In this document: positions 1-10,825 of the stretch, piece by piece | Layout: every line of letters starts with the position of its first letter | Numbering within the stretch: the stretch's first letter is position 1 | Source of the DNA: an uncultured Glaciecola sp. | Lineage (GTDB): Bacteria; Pseudomonadota; Gammaproteobacteria; Enterobacterales; Alteromonadaceae | Assembly (NCBI RefSeq): GCF_937770335.1 | Contig: NZ_CALJHY010000002.1 | Span: 124,001-188,000, forward strand | DNA length: 64,000 nt | Reading direction: 5' to 3' | Program-made: the position numbers and the translations under genes | The notes under the pieces: generated by a model | What the model was told of the DNA's origin: nothing | Database searches by the model: none | Seen by the model: only the letters and a program-made list of their open reading frames with translations

Positions 1-206
1 CGCAAAGAAACCATTGATATGACTATAGAGTGCTTGTTTTACCATCAATATTCTCGGTTGTGAATTATATTACTTAATTTGTATCACACTCTACCGCCCT
101 AATTTAGGCTAGGTACAGATAAAATGTTTTTATAGACTAGACAATGGCGACATTCCTGTTTATTTTTACAGGCTAACTGTAATCATTAAAATGGTAAAAA
201 AATAGA

Positions 207-1643
207 ATGCGACAGAAAATCGGAGTAGCTACGCTTTCACTTGGATTAGTCATGCTTTTAGCGAGTTGTGCAAAGACGCAACCAACTGCGACAGATGCAA
301 ATGTAAATATCGCTGGCACACAAGCTTTGAAACATGCTTTAAAGGTAAAAGAGAGCAGTCAAAAAAGTGCTTTATCTTACGATATTGTGAAGTCACTTAC
401 GGTTGAAGTTGGACCAAGAATACCTGGATCAGCAGGCGATAAAAGCGCGGTTGCTTGGGCAGAAGCTAAATTCAATGAATTAGGTTTTGACAAGGTCTAC
501 AAACAACCTGTTCGTGTTAGAAATTGGGAGCGTGGTTTTGCTGATGCGAGAGTTGTAGCCCCTTTTCCGCAAGAGTTAGTTATTTCGGCGTTGGGCGGTT
601 CTATTGCAACGCCAGAGGCCGGGCTTGAAGCAAAAGTAGTGATATTTGATTCACTTGATTCACTTGCCGCTGCAAACAGGGCGACGGTTGAAGGGAATAT
701 CGTTTTTCTAAACACAAAAATGCAGCGCGACAGAGCGGGTAGATTTTATGGTCAAGTTGTTCCAAATAGAGTAAACGGCGCGGTTGAAGCTGCAAAGCAA
801 GGCGCCCAAGCGGTTATTATTCGTTCTGTCGGCACTGACAACTCTCGCTTCGCTCATACCGGCGTAATGCGTTATGACGATAATATTGAAAAAATTCCAG
901 CGGGTGCCATCTCAACCGCAGATGCAGACAATTTGGAAGCGATGTTTAGCCTTCAACAAGACATTATTCTGAACATCAATATGCAAGCAAAAGATGCGGG
1001 TTGGCAGACTTCTTATAACGTTATTGGCGAATTTATCGGGTCGGAAAAACCGGATGAAGTTATTTTAATATCAGCTCATTTGGATTCGTGGGACGAGGGC
1101 ACTGGTGCACTTGACGATGGCGCTGGTGTTGGCATTGTAACTGCCGCCGCTAAATTAGTAAAAGAAGCTGTAGGTCAACCTAAGCGAACTATTCGGGTTA
1201 TTCTTTATGCGGCCGAAGAAATTGGATTAGTGGGTGCCAATCAATATGTACGTACTAACAAAGACACATTAGAGAATATTATTTTTGCTGCAGAATCAGA
1301 TTTTGGAGCAGGCCAAATATACCAACTCGATACACGTTTTGCTGAAGCCGTCAGAGATGAGCCTGCTGATTTGTATGCAGCGTTAAAAGCAATGGGAGTT
1401 GAGCTAGGCACCAATACCACAAATGGTGGCCCAGATGTTTCTATGTTGCCAAATTATGGCGTTCCTGTGATTGCGCTGAAACAAGATGGTACGTATTACT
1501 TCGACTATCATCATACTGCAAACGATACATTGGACAAAATTAAGCCTAAGGATATTCAGCAGAATCAAACCGTATGGGCCATGATAACTGCTTACATGGC
1601 GATGTCTGATTTTGATCCACGCCCAGCACCAAAAAATCAGTAA
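207..1643 (+). CDS. M28 family zinc metallopeptidase, lipoprotein (carboxypeptidase Q-like)
   Basis: Exported aminopeptidase/carboxypeptidase of the M28 family, predicted to be a lipoprotein: the first 21 residues form a signal peptide ending in a lipobox (LLASC). A PA-type insert (about 120-260) precedes the catalytic domain. Metal and catalytic residues are visible as SAHLDSW, LDDGAGVG, the AAEEIGLVG glutamate pair, ESDFGAG and a late HHTANDT histidine. At 478 aa it is normal for the family. It is monocistronic and converges on an Lrp-type regulator. The start ATG has no strong Shine-Dalgarno, but the lipoprotein signal begins there. The family is secure; the substrate is unknown. Confidence 0.9.
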   Translation: MRQKIGVATLSLGLVMLLASCAKTQPTATDANVNIAGTQALKHALKVKESSQKSALSYDIVKSLTVEVGPRIPGSAGDKSAVAWAEAKFNELGFDKVYKQPVRVRNWERGFADARVVAPFPQELVISALGGSIATPEAGLEAKVVIFDSLDSLAAANRATVEGNIVFLNTKMQRDRAGRFYGQVVPNRVNGAVEAAKQGAQAVIIRSVGTDNSRFAHTGVMRYDDNIEKIPAGAISTADADNLEAMFSLQQDIILNINMQAKDAGWQTSYNVIGEFIGSEKPDEVILISAHLDSWDEGTGALDDGAGVGIVTAAAKLVKEAVGQPKRTIRVILYAAEEIGLVGANQYVRTNKDTLENIIFAAESDFGAGQIYQLDTRFAEAVRDEPADLYAALKAMGVELGTNTTNGGPDVSMLPNYGVPVIALKQDGTYYFDYHHTANDTLDKIKPKDIQQNQTVWAMITAYMAMSDFDPRPAPKNQ

Positions 1644-1657
1644 CGGTCAGCAGAATG

Positions 1658-2122
1658 TTATAGATGATTGAGTGGAATAGCTGTTTGGTTTTTGATTTTT
1701 TCCATCGCAAAGCTCGAAGTTACCTCACGTAATTCGATGCCTGAAATAAAGCGTTTATAAAAATGATCATAGCCCTGCATATCAGAAACGAGGACGGTAA
1801 GCATATAATCATATTCACCGCTGAGTCGATAAAAGGCGACAACTTCTTCAAAAGCTTGAGTGTGGGCGGCAAATTTTTTGAGCCAGCTAGAGTCATGTCT
1901 AGCAACTTTGACATTCACAAAAACGGTCAATCCGAGATTTAGCTTTTCAGGTTGTAAAAGCGTGACCTTTTTTATAATGATCCCTGAGTCCTGCATACGC
2001 TGAATTCGTCGCCAACAAGGTGTTGTTGTCAACCCAACGTGTTCTGCCACCTCTGCGGTTGTGAGTGAAGCGTCCTGCTGAATAATTCGTAGAATTTCTT
2101 TATCAATTCGATCGATATTCAC
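1658..2122 (-). CDS. Lrp/AsnC family transcriptional regulator
   Basis: A 154-aa protein with an N-terminal AsnC-type helix-turn-helix (LTTAEVAEHVGLTTTPCWRRI, about 20-40) and a C-terminal RAM ligand-binding domain (GEYDYMLTVLVSD, about 100-115). It is the size of the Lrp-like regulators that sense amino acids. It converges on the M28 peptidase gene, which could supply amino acids, but nothing in the sequence proves a regulatory link. It is not Lrp itself, whose N-terminus differs. Confidence 0.88.
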   Translation of the reverse strand: MNIDRIDKEILRIIQQDASLTTAEVAEHVGLTTTPCWRRIQRMQDSGIIIKKVTLLQPEKLNLGLTVFVNVKVARHDSSWLKKFAAHTQAFEEVVAFYRLSGEYDYMLTVLVSDMQGYDHFYKRFISGIELREVTSSFAMEKIKNQTAIPLNHL

Positions 2123-2297
2123 GGTTCTGTTTCTCTATAAGAGGCAATTTTTAGAATGATATGCTAAAAATTGTTTTTTTCAAAGGGGCTCAGAAGTTTA
2201 TATCCAATTGACGATGCTATTGTACTATTTGAAACTACTTGCAGTTAACGCGAGCAGTATCTGCTAAACCCACTGAGGTTTGTTTTTCCCTAAAAAA

Positions 2298-2334
2298 AAG
2301 GCTACTGGTTGTTAGATAAATAACCAGTAGCCTT
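2298..2334 (-). terminator. Rho-independent terminator of the TonB receptor gene
   Basis: A 13-bp perfect stem (2298-2310 with 2322-2334) around an 11-nt loop. On the minus strand it is followed by a run of eight T. It lies 22 bp beyond the stop of the receptor gene. Confidence 0.88.
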
Positions 2335-2356
2335 GAGGACCTTCAATAAGGTGTTT

Positions 2357-4519
2357 TTAAAACTTGTATGAAACGCTTACTCTTGCGTTTAATGGTTCGC
2401 CAATACTGATGTTATTATCGTTATGGGCTGACGGGTAGTAGTCTTCATCGAGTAAATTTTCAATGTTTAACTGCACTTTTGTGTTGGCTGATATGTCGTA
2501 ATATAATGCAGCGTCAACACGTGTAAAGTCAGGTAGTTCGGTCGTGTTATTCAACGATGTATACTGCTCAGACTGATGAATTAAACCTAAGCCGAAAGCC
2601 CATTTTTCGTTCATTTGATAATGATTCCAAACGGTAAACATGTTCTCAGGTACTTGAGACAATATTCTATTTGCCAAATTACCACCCACTACACGACCTG
2701 TTTCATCCGCGTTTAAATGGCTGTAACCCGCATTAATCTGCCACTCTTCAGTTACATAACCAACTAATTGGATTTCGAGGCCTTTAGTTTTGGTTCCCGT
2801 AATAATCGAGTTTTCAGGATTGTTAGGGTCAGTAACGGTACCGTTTTCTCTGGTAACTTCGAAGACCGCGGTGGTAAAACTCAAATTATCCGATAAATTC
2901 CACTTAATACCGAACTCTTTGTTTTCGAACTCCTCGGGCGCAAGCGCTTGTGAACTCAATGATAAGGATAAAAACTGGTCGCCTGAACGAGGTAAGAAGG
3001 ACTTACTAAGGCTGAGGTAAAAAGATAGGTCATCATTAGGTTTGTAAATAGCACCTAAGCGAGGAGAGGTTTCGGTATCTTTGCGACCTAATAAACCATT
3101 GTTTCCATCTGCACTGCCATTTGTGGCTTCTATTACATCGGCGACATCTATATCAAAGCTGTCATAACGTACGCCAGCAATAATAATAAATTGCTCAGAC
3201 AGTTTTATTTCATCTTGAAGAAATAGTGAACTGAAGCTAACGTCAGATGCTCTATCACGAACGAAATCAGTAAAGCCAACCGTTGGGATAACTAATGGGT
3301 CAGAGAAAGGGAATGTGATTTGGTCATCGTTGCTATCAGCGAATAAAGTATCACGGCGACTATTGCTAGTATCTTGGTTGCCATGCTCAGCACCGACTAA
3401 TAAAGTGTGCTCTATACGCCCTGTATCAAATTGTCCAACCGCATTAAACTGCAGGATTAGGTTCTCACGTTCAGTGATGTCTTTGTATCCATCCAAGCTA
3501 ACATTGTTTTGCACAGCATCGAAATCAACGGGATACAGATTCTGATATAGCTTGTTGAAATCTGCGTATTGCAGCGTTGCATTAATAGACCAAGTTTCGC
3601 TTAGTTGGTGCGCAATTTGTCCCTTCAATACGTGTGCTTCAAGTGTTGTGAAGTTAAGGCTTGGTGAACCAAAAAAAGTCTTGTCTGCACCTTGCAGTGG
3701 TTCGTTATTAACTGAAGGAACGCCTCGGTCAACGACACGATCGTCGTTAATATATTCATACGATAATACTAATTGAGTTACATCACTCAGATCGGCTGAA
3801 TAAGTTGGGTTTATTGCAAAACGTTCACCATCATATTGGTCACGATTATTGTCTAAATGTTCGTAAAAAGCATTGATTCGGAACGCTTGGTCAGCATTTA
3901 ATACTACATTGTGATCGACACCAACGACCGTATTTGCAAATGTATCTATATTTGCATTGAGAGTCGTAAATGATTCTTTTGTTGATGCCGTTTTAGTGAC
4001 TCGGTTCACTATACCGCCACCGCCACCGCGACCAAATAAAAGCGCATTTGATCCCCGTAGAATCTCCACACGCTCTAAGTTGTATAAAGGGCGAAAATAT
4101 TGAACATCATCACGTAGGCCATCAATAAAAAAATCAGCAGTGGTGTTTTGACCACGTATTGTCATTTGATCTCTATGACCTTCACCTTGGCCGATGGAAG
4201 CTCCTGGAGTGTACTGCAGAATGTCCGCTAATGATTGGAAGCCTTGCTCTTCGATTTGTTCGTTGGTTATAACCGACAATGACTGAGGAACGTCTATCAA
4301 TAGCGTTGGCGTTTTAAGTGCATCAGCGTTTTGTTTGCCGAAATACGCGCCGCGCACAGTGATGCGCTCAATATCATTTGCAGTCACCGTTGCTAAAAGA
4401 AGAGGGCTCGATGTCACGGAAGAGGCTGAGGTCAGTTCTTCAGCTTGAATTTGAAATGGAGACAATGCAACAGCGAGAGTGACAAACAACGGTTTAAACA
4501 TAAGAAAATCAAAGCTCAT
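2357..4519 (-). CDS. TonB-dependent siderophore receptor
   Basis: A 720-aa outer-membrane receptor: signal peptide (first ~26 residues), a TonB-box-like ERITVRG, a plug domain with TPTLLIDVPQSLSVIT and the glycine-rich RGGGGGIVNRVTKTA, then a 22-strand-type barrel ending in the family signature NIENLLDEDYY and a terminal phenylalanine. The plug resembles catecholate-type receptors (Fiu/BfrD-like), so ferric siderophore uptake is likely; the exact ligand is not readable. A Fur-box-like palindrome lies just upstream and a strong terminator downstream, so it is a single-gene iron-regulated unit. Confidence 0.92.
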   Translation of the reverse strand: MSFDFLMFKPLFVTLAVALSPFQIQAEELTSASSVTSSPLLLATVTANDIERITVRGAYFGKQNADALKTPTLLIDVPQSLSVITNEQIEEQGFQSLADILQYTPGASIGQGEGHRDQMTIRGQNTTADFFIDGLRDDVQYFRPLYNLERVEILRGSNALLFGRGGGGGIVNRVTKTASTKESFTTLNANIDTFANTVVGVDHNVVLNADQAFRINAFYEHLDNNRDQYDGERFAINPTYSADLSDVTQLVLSYEYINDDRVVDRGVPSVNNEPLQGADKTFFGSPSLNFTTLEAHVLKGQIAHQLSETWSINATLQYADFNKLYQNLYPVDFDAVQNNVSLDGYKDITERENLILQFNAVGQFDTGRIEHTLLVGAEHGNQDTSNSRRDTLFADSNDDQITFPFSDPLVIPTVGFTDFVRDRASDVSFSSLFLQDEIKLSEQFIIIAGVRYDSFDIDVADVIEATNGSADGNNGLLGRKDTETSPRLGAIYKPNDDLSFYLSLSKSFLPRSGDQFLSLSLSSQALAPEEFENKEFGIKWNLSDNLSFTTAVFEVTRENGTVTDPNNPENSIITGTKTKGLEIQLVGYVTEEWQINAGYSHLNADETGRVVGGNLANRILSQVPENMFTVWNHYQMNEKWAFGLGLIHQSEQYTSLNNTTELPDFTRVDAALYYDISANTKVQLNIENLLDEDYYPSAHNDNNISIGEPLNARVSVSYKF

Positions 4520-4548
4520 TTAATTAAGAGGTGTACATGATAGTAAAC

Positions 4549-4577
4549 ATACAAATGAGAGTCAATCTCATTTGTAT
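4549..4577 (-). promoter_or_regulatory. Fur box
   Basis: Two perfect 12-bp inverted arms (4549-4560 and 4566-4577) flank GTCAA. The core AAATGAGA...TCTCATTT is the classical gammaproteobacterial Fur operator pattern. It sits 30 bp upstream of the receptor start codon, where Fur with Fe2+ would block transcription. Confidence 0.88.
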
Positions 4578-4750
4578 TTAGATTTACTTATAAAGCGGAA
4601 TTAAATTAATTATGTGGAAATAATTAAATACGTAAAGGTGGTTTGAGCACATATATAGTAATCCTGAGCAACAAGCAGGATGGTGAACTTAAGAGCCTGT
4701 GGTGCGCAACCACAAACTGTCTTTGCTGTTACTTGATTTATAATGGCAAT

Positions 4751-4789
4751 AAAAAAGGCTTAATACACAGCGTATATTAAGCCTTTTAA
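4751..4789. terminator. Bidirectional terminator downstream of asnS
   Basis: An AAAAGGCTTAATA arm and its reverse complement surround a short loop, with A/T tracts on both sides. It lies 22 bp past the asnS stop and serves the minus-strand asnS transcript. Confidence 0.82.
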
Positions 4790-4810
4790 CTACGTTATAT
4801 TTTCTAAAAC

Positions 4811-6208
4811 TTAGTATTGAGCATTTCCAGGGGTTCGTGGGAATGGAATCACATCGCGCACGTTTTGCATACCGGTAACGTAAGCAACCAAACGTTCAAA
4901 ACCGAGACCAAAGCCGGCATGTGGAACGGTGCCGTAGCGACGTAAATCACGATACCAAGAATAATCTTCTTGATTTAGGCCCATTTCCTCTAAGCGACGG
5001 TCAAATACGTCAAGTCGTTCTTCACGCTGCGAACCGCCAATGATTTCACCAATACCGGGCGCTAAAATGTCCATCGCAGCAACGGTTTTATTGTCATCAT
5101 TAATACGCATGTAAAATGCTTTAATATCTTTTGGATAGTTCTGCATGATAATAGGCGCGCCAACATGCTCTTCTGCTAAATAGCGCTCATGTTCAGAAGA
5201 CAAATCAACACCCCATTCAACCGGAAATTCGAATGTCTTACCGCTGTTTTTTAGAATTTCAATCGCATCGGTATAGTCCATGCGCACAAACTCAGAGTTC
5301 ACAACATTTTCTAATCGAGTGATAACTTCTTTATTTACACGTTGTGCAAAGAAAGTCATATCATCCAGACGTTCTTCTAATACTGCTTTGAAGACATATT
5401 TTAATAGGTCCTCTGCTAATTGTGCAACCGTCGCTAAGTCAGCAAAAGCGACTTCAGGTTCAATCATCCAAAATTCAGCTAAGTGACGACTCGTATTTGA
5501 GTTCTCAGCACGGAAAGTGGGGCCAAAGGTGTAAACCTTCGACATAGCGGTGCAATAAGTCTCAACGTTTAATTGGCCTGATACCGTCAAAAAGGTTTCT
5601 TTGCCAAAAAAGTCTTCTTTATAATCAACGTTACCTTGTTCATCGTGTGGAATGTTCATCATATCGAGAGTGGAAACTCGGAACATTTCACCGGCGCCTT
5701 CAGTATCTGATCCTGTGATAATAGGTGTACTGATCCAAAAATAACCTTGTTCATGGAAAAAGCGATGTACCGCTTGCGATAAACAGTTTCTAACACGCGT
5801 TACAGCACCCATGATATTAGTACGAGGACGCAAGTGGGCATGTTCTCTCAAATATTCAATGCTATGACGTTTAGCAGACATTGGATAGGTATCTGGATTT
5901 TCTACCCAACCTAATACTTCAATAGACTGGGCATCAATTTCAATGCTTTGGCCTTGTCCTTCAGACTTTTTCACTGTGCCAATGACTGACACTGAGCAAC
6001 TTGTTGTAAGACGTATAATCTCGTCATAGTTGTCTAGGGTATTCAGCGCAATCACCTGAATGGGATCAAAGCAGCTACCGTCGTGCACGTTGATAAAAGA
6101 AAGACCGGCTTTAGAATCACGACGGGTTCTTACCCAACCTTTAATTGTCACAGTGTCGTTGACACCATATTTGCCAGCCAAAACGTCGGCGACTGGTGCA
6201 TATGTCAT
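4811..6208 (-). CDS. asnS: Asparaginyl-tRNA synthetase
   Basis: Class IIb aminoacyl-tRNA synthetase that charges tRNA-Asn. An N-terminal OB-fold anticodon-binding domain ([13 protein letters not shown]) precedes the class II catalytic core with motif 2 ([16 protein letters not shown]) and motif 3 (GFGLGFERL). It is close to E. coli AsnRS along its whole length (about 465 aa). A longer frame opens with GTG at 6229, but the ATG at 6208 ([10 protein letters not shown]) aligns with the E. coli N-terminus and has a GGAG Shine-Dalgarno 8 nt upstream, so it is chosen. Confidence 0.97.
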   Translation of the reverse strand: MTYAPVADVLAGKYGVNDTVTIKGWVRTRRDSKAGLSFINVHDGSCFDPIQVIALNTLDNYDEIIRLTTSCSVSVIGTVKKSEGQGQSIEIDAQSIEVLGWVENPDTYPMSAKRHSIEYLREHAHLRPRTNIMGAVTRVRNCLSQAVHRFFHEQGYFWISTPIITGSDTEGAGEMFRVSTLDMMNIPHDEQGNVDYKEDFFGKETFLTVSGQLNVETYCTAMSKVYTFGPTFRAENSNTSRHLAEFWMIEPEVAFADLATVAQLAEDLLKYVFKAVLEERLDDMTFFAQRVNKEVITRLENVVNSEFVRMDYTDAIEILKNSGKTFEFPVEWGVDLSSEHERYLAEEHVGAPIIMQNYPKDIKAFYMRINDDNKTVAAMDILAPGIGEIIGGSQREERLDVFDRRLEEMGLNQEDYSWYRDLRRYGTVPHAGFGLGFERLVAYVTGMQNVRDVIPFPRTPGNAQY

Positions 6209-6421
6209 ATTATTCTCCATGGGCATCACTAGATTTCACTAATTCGTTTTTGATTGCGTTATTAAACCGCTTTGCGTTAAAATTTGTATAAAAAAAAACA
6301 AATATCAATGTCAGCAAAGTTGTAAGCACAATACGCGGTATTAGAGACTTTTAATTTAGTTCTCAATATAGCCGGCAAGTATACTTAACTATGCGACGGA
6401 TAACAGTAGGCAAATTGGATT

Positions 6422-6841
6422 ATGCAGGATATTCATAAAAAAAATCAGACTGTAAGAGACGGTTCTGCAAAACCATTAGGGTTTGCAGAACGCCGGTTAA
6501 CGGCTGCACGTAAAGAACTGCTTTTTAGAATCATGGTTATTTTTAATGTTACCGCCTGGATCGCACTCCTAGTCGCGCTGATTCTTTTTCATTATGCGCG
6601 TCCTGAATTTATCAGTGGCGTGCAGAAGTTCTGGGGTGTTGAAGGACGACTATACTGGTCAAAAGGGCACATCGACGGTTTATTAGCCACATTACAAGTC
6701 TGTTTGAGTTTAAGTTTAATCTCAATGATTTTACGCGTGAGGAGAAAAAGGCGCAAAACCGATAGCTTCGGCGTAAACCTTTTTATATTAATAGGAATAA
6801 CTATTATCAGCTTAATTACTATTTACACCACGATAGACTGA
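6422..6841 (+). CDS. Small conserved membrane protein, function unknown
   Basis: A 139-aa protein with two predicted membrane helices (about 38-60 and 88-110, separated by a loop containing VQKFWGVEGRLYW), a charged basic N-terminus and a third hydrophobic stretch at the C-terminus (about 118-135). I recognise no named family. It is divergent from asnS and stands alone. It looks like a real gene by length and hydrophobic pattern. Confidence 0.65.
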   Translation: MQDIHKKNQTVRDGSAKPLGFAERRLTAARKELLFRIMVIFNVTAWIALLVALILFHYARPEFISGVQKFWGVEGRLYWSKGHIDGLLATLQVCLSLSLISMILRVRRKRRKTDSFGVNLFILIGITIISLITIYTTID

Positions 6842-6992
6842 GATGACAAGATAGTGGTTATCTAACTCAAGTTGCCAAACTCCGCAGCATGCGCAGCACT
6901 AAACCATACCCCCGTTATCCCGTGGAGCCTTTTTGAGCAGGCACTGTCGGAGATATCACAACATTAGCCAACACTTACCGAGGCATGAAAAA

Positions 6993-8273
6993 CTAGTTTG
7001 GGTATAGTCGATCGATCGCGAAACCAATTGCAGAAGTCAGTTTGCTCAATTGCTCAGGCTCAATTATGTAAGGTGGCATGATGTAAATGAGTTTACCGAA
7101 GGGCCTTATCCACACGCCTTGTTCTACAAATATCCTTTGAATGTCAGCGACATTGACTGGCTGTTTCATTTCGACCACACCGATAGCGCCTAGTACTCTA
7201 ACGTCGGCGACTGATTCGTAAGCATTCAGGGGCCCAAGTTCGTTGAGTAATTGTTTTTCTATACGAGGAATTTGTTGCTGCCATGCTCCTTCGAGAATTA
7301 AATCAATACTCGCATTAGCAACAGCGCATGCTAATGGGTTACCCATGTAAGTTGGCCCGTGCATAAAGACGCCAGGGTCACCAACACAGGTTCCTTCTGC
7401 AACTTCGTCCGTGCATAATGTTGCAGCCATCGTTAAGTAGCCACCGGTTAGTGCTTTTCCTAGGCATAAAATATCGGGACTAATTTGAGCATGCTCACAG
7501 GCGAACAATTTACCTGTTCTTCCGAAGCCAGTCGCAATTTCATCACAAATAAGTAGGACGTTAAATTCATCACAGAGTTTTCGACAAGCTTTAACATATT
7601 CCGGATGATACAAACGCATTCCACCTGCACCTTGCACTACCGGTTCAAGTATTAAGGCTGCTATTTCATGATGATTTTGTTCCAAGATTTCTCGCATCGG
7701 TAAGACGTCGTCGGCATTCCAAGTTTGATCAAATCGAGTTTGTGGTGCTGGAGCGAAGAAGTGCTCAATCAGACTTTTTTGAAACAAGCTGTGCATCCCA
7801 TTTATGGGGTCACATACTGACATAGCAGCAAAAGTGTCGCCATGATAGCCATTGCGTGGCGCGATGAGCTTGGTTTTTTGTGAACGGCCCTGACATGCCC
7901 AATATTGCAATGCCATTTTAATAGCCACTTCAACTGCAACAGAACCTGAGTCTGCTAGGAATACCCGGTTCAAACCGTCGGGCGTCATGTCTATTAATTT
8001 ACGACATAAATCTATTGCTGGCTGGTGGGTAAGACCACCAAACATCACATGTGAAAAAGCGTCGATTTGTGCATGTGCCGCTTTATTAAGGGCTGGATGA
8101 TTATACCCATGAACTGCAGCCCACCATGATGACATCCCATCAATAAGTTTTTCACCGCCAGCTAATGCTAGCTCTACACCTTGAGCCCCCACAACTTCAT
8201 AACAAGGAAGGGGGTTTATTGCTGACGTATATGGATGCCATATATGGCGTTTGTCAAATTCGGTATTGTTCAA
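6993..8273 (-). CDS. bioA: Adenosylmethionine-8-amino-7-oxononanoate aminotransferase
   Basis: Class III PLP aminotransferase that converts KAPA to DAPA in biotin synthesis with S-adenosylmethionine as amino donor. Signs are HIWHPYTS at the N-terminus, [15 protein letters not shown], the PLP-binding [13 protein letters not shown] and the Schiff-base lysine in LGKALTGG. Length (426 aa) matches E. coli BioA (429). It is divergent from bioB across a short operator region, the standard enterobacterial-type layout. Confidence 0.96.
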   Translation of the reverse strand: MNNTEFDKRHIWHPYTSAINPLPCYEVVGAQGVELALAGGEKLIDGMSSWWAAVHGYNHPALNKAAHAQIDAFSHVMFGGLTHQPAIDLCRKLIDMTPDGLNRVFLADSGSVAVEVAIKMALQYWACQGRSQKTKLIAPRNGYHGDTFAAMSVCDPINGMHSLFQKSLIEHFFAPAPQTRFDQTWNADDVLPMREILEQNHHEIAALILEPVVQGAGGMRLYHPEYVKACRKLCDEFNVLLICDEIATGFGRTGKLFACEHAQISPDILCLGKALTGGYLTMAATLCTDEVAEGTCVGDPGVFMHGPTYMGNPLACAVANASIDLILEGAWQQQIPRIEKQLLNELGPLNAYESVADVRVLGAIGVVEMKQPVNVADIQRIFVEQGVWIRPFGKLIYIMPPYIIEPEQLSKLTSAIGFAIDRLYPN

Positions 8274-8274
8274 A

Positions 8275-8306
8275 TGTTAACCTGCTGTACAGTTTTTTGG
8301 TTTAGT
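8275..8306. promoter_or_regulatory. BirA biotin operator between bioA and bioB
   Basis: Half-sites TGTTAACC (8275-8282) and GGTTTAGT (8299-8306) with a 16-bp spacer match the BirA pattern (E. coli TTGTAAACC-N16-GGTTTACAA), with small departures in the outer bases. A TTGACA at 8311 with a weak -10 about 16 bp later (TAGACT) could be the bioB promoter. Biotinyl-AMP-bound BirA would repress both divergent transcripts. Confidence 0.75.
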
Positions 8307-8413
8307 AAAGTTGACAACTTTGTCGGGTCGCATAGACTAGTGGACATAATAAGATTAGTAAACCCTATAAGCACGATAAAACGTGATGGGACTAACAAGG
8401 ACAATAGGTATTC

Positions 8414-9568
8414 ATGAACACTTCCGCAACCTCAGCTACGCCACAAAATAATCAATTTGAACCAAGACATGATTGGACTATCCCAGAAGTAAATGCGCTA
8501 TATGCATTGCCGTTCAACGACTTGTTGTTTCAAGCACAATTGGTGCACAGAGCTCACTTTGATCCAAACTACGTTCAAGTAAGCACGCTATTGTCAATTA
8601 AAACAGGGGCGTGTCCTGAGGATTGTGCGTACTGCCCTCAAAGCGCTCGTTATGACACTGGTCTTGAAAAAGAACGTTTGATGGAAATAAGTAAAGTTAT
8701 TGAGCGTGCTAAAGAGGCGAAAGAAGCCGGCTCGACCCGTTTTTGCATGGGGGCTGCTTGGCGTAATCCAAAAGATCGTGACATGCCGTATGTTACCGAC
8801 ATGGTGCGAGAAGTGAAAAAGTTGGGGCTAGAAACGTGCATGACCTTAGGAATGTTAACTCGCGACCAAGCGTTAACTCTTAAACAAGCGGGTTTGGATT
8901 ATTATAATCATAATCTAGATACATCGCCCGAATTTTATGGCGACATTATTACCACTAGAACCTATCAAGACCGTTTAGATACCCTTAACAATGTCCGAGA
9001 TTCTGGCATGCATGTTTGTGCTGGTGGTATCGTTGGTATGGGCGAAACAGGTGATGACCGTTCTAGTTTATTAGTACAACTCGCGAACCTAGGCCAACAT
9101 CCAGAAAGTGTTCCTATTAATATGCTGGTCAAAGTAGAAGGTACGCCACTGGATTCTGTTGATGATTTAGAACCATTTGAATTCATTCGCACAATCGCGG
9201 TTGCGCGAATTATGATGCCACAATCGTTTGTGCGTTTGTCGGCTGGACGCGAATCAATGAATGAACAAATGCAGGCATTATGTTTTATGGGAGGGGCGAA
9301 CAGTATTTTTTACGGATGTAAACTGCTAACAACGTCAAACCCAGAAACTCAAGAGGATGTTATGTTGTTCAATAAATTGGGGATCAATTCAAAGCAAACC
9401 AAAGATTACTCGGATGAAGCATTCGAAGCGGCGCTAACAGACGAAATTTCGCACCAGCAAAACGCGTCGCTATATGTCGATGCAACCGCAAAAATAAGCA
9501 AGTCCAATGCAGATAGTAAATCTGCAAAAGAGAAAGCTAAAATTCAGACGGAGCGGTCCTTTAGCTAA
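8414..9568 (+). CDS. bioB: Biotin synthase
   Basis: Radical-SAM enzyme that inserts sulfur into dethiobiotin. The [4Fe-4S] motif CPEDCAYC is at about residue 68-75, and the [2Fe-2S] ligands and core ([16 protein letters not shown]) are present. At 384 aa it is about 35-40 residues longer than E. coli BioB; the extra sequence is a low-complexity lysine/serine-rich tail after residue ~345. It heads the bioB-bioF-bioC-bioD operon; its stop codon overlaps the bioF start. Confidence 0.96.
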   Translation: MNTSATSATPQNNQFEPRHDWTIPEVNALYALPFNDLLFQAQLVHRAHFDPNYVQVSTLLSIKTGACPEDCAYCPQSARYDTGLEKERLMEISKVIERAKEAKEAGSTRFCMGAAWRNPKDRDMPYVTDMVREVKKLGLETCMTLGMLTRDQALTLKQAGLDYYNHNLDTSPEFYGDIITTRTYQDRLDTLNNVRDSGMHVCAGGIVGMGETGDDRSSLLVQLANLGQHPESVPINMLVKVEGTPLDSVDDLEPFEFIRTIAVARIMMPQSFVRLSAGRESMNEQMQALCFMGGANSIFYGCKLLTTSNPETQEDVMLFNKLGINSKQTKDYSDEAFEAALTDEISHQQNASLYVDATAKISKSNADSKSAKEKAKIQTERSFS

Positions 9569-10825
9569 TGGCCTTTGATTTTTTAAAAATAGAGCTTGAG
9601 AAAAGAGCGATTGATTCTTTGCTCAGAAAACGAGTAGAGATTGCTAATAATAGCCAAGCTATTATTGAAGTTGATGGTAAGCATTATATTAACTTTTCGA
9701 GCAACGACTATTTGGGACTGAGTCAACATCCAGACGTGTTGCAGAGTTTTGCCGAAGGCTTGAGTTTATATGGTGCGAGCAGCAGTGCGTCTTCGCTAGT
9801 TACTGGCTATTCTCGTGAGCATAAATTATTAGAAGAAGATATTTGCGAGCACACGCCGTTCAACAACGCCTTACTATTTTCAAGTGGCTTTGCAGCTAAC
9901 CAAGCACTCTGTCAGGCACTTTTTCAAAAATCTAATTTAGGTTCTCAAACGTTGCGCCGTGTCGTTGCGGACAAACTAATGCACGCGTCATTCATAGACA
10001 GCGCTATGCAACTTAATAGTGACCCAAAAAATCCAGTATTCTCAAGATTTAAGCACAACGACCTGCAGTGTTTACAATCTAAGTTAACACCAAATACTGA
10101 CACCTTAGTTGTCACCGAAGGTATTTTCAGCATGGATGGTGATAAGGGAGACATATCAGGCATTGCGACAACATTAGACAACATGAATTCAGATGCATGG
10201 TTAATGGTTGATGATGCTCATGCCATAGGTTGTATTGGCGAAAATGGGATGGGAAGCTCAGTGATATCAATGCAAGAATCAACACCGCATGTACCTAAAA
10301 TTGATGTATTAATGGGCACTTTTGGCAAGGCAATTGGTACTCAAGGTGCATTTATAGCAGGTTCAAATGAGCTTGTTGAATATATGGTTAACTTCTCCAA
10401 ACATTATATTTACAGCACTGCAATGCCGGCTGCTACAAGCGCGAGCAACAAGAACAAGCTTGCAAATAATGCGCAAGGGAATAGAGCGTGAAGCGTTGAA
10501 TCAGAATATTACTGTATTTAAAACGCTGGCAGCCCAAGCCGGTTTGCCAATTTTATCTGTTGATGGACCCATTCAACCTATTGTCATTGGTGATCCGGTG
10601 AGAGCGTTAGCATTGAGTCATCATCTAAAAAGCTTAGGGATATGGGTTAACGCCATTAGGAGTCCAACCGTACCCAAACATTCAGATAGACTACGAATTA
10701 CGCTTAGCGCGCTTCATCAAGCTCAAGATATTCAGGCTTTGGTGGATGCTTTGAGTATAGCTATGGGCACATTAACAGCAACAGGGCATCAAAACACGAG
10801 CGTAGGCGGCGGTGTTAGCAAATGA
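9568..10825 (+). pseudogene. bioF: 8-amino-7-oxononanoate synthase, interrupted by a +1 frameshift
   Basis: PLP enzyme making KAPA from pimeloyl-ACP and alanine. The first frame (9568 to about 10443) carries NFSSNDYLGLSQHP, the SGFAANQAL region, VDDAHAIGC and the PLP lysine in MGTFGKAIG. The C-terminal third, including AIRSPTVP and RLRITLSALHQ, continues only in the +1 frame to 10825. Alignment with E. coli BioF across the join is exact if one base (the A near 10444) is removed, giving about 418 aa. It overlaps bioC by ATGA, so the operon layout is intact. Either a real mutation or a sequencing error. Confidence 0.88.

Noticed and set aside
4620-4740. Riboswitch or attenuator between asnS and the TonB receptor gene
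   Set aside because: A short hairpin (GTGGT...ACCAC) is present, but it fits no riboswitch consensus I know and lies upstream of the Fur box.
10430-10460. Programmed frameshift in bioF
   Set aside because: No slippery heptamer or downstream structure is apparent, and BioF is not known to use recoding; a mutation or sequence error is more likely.
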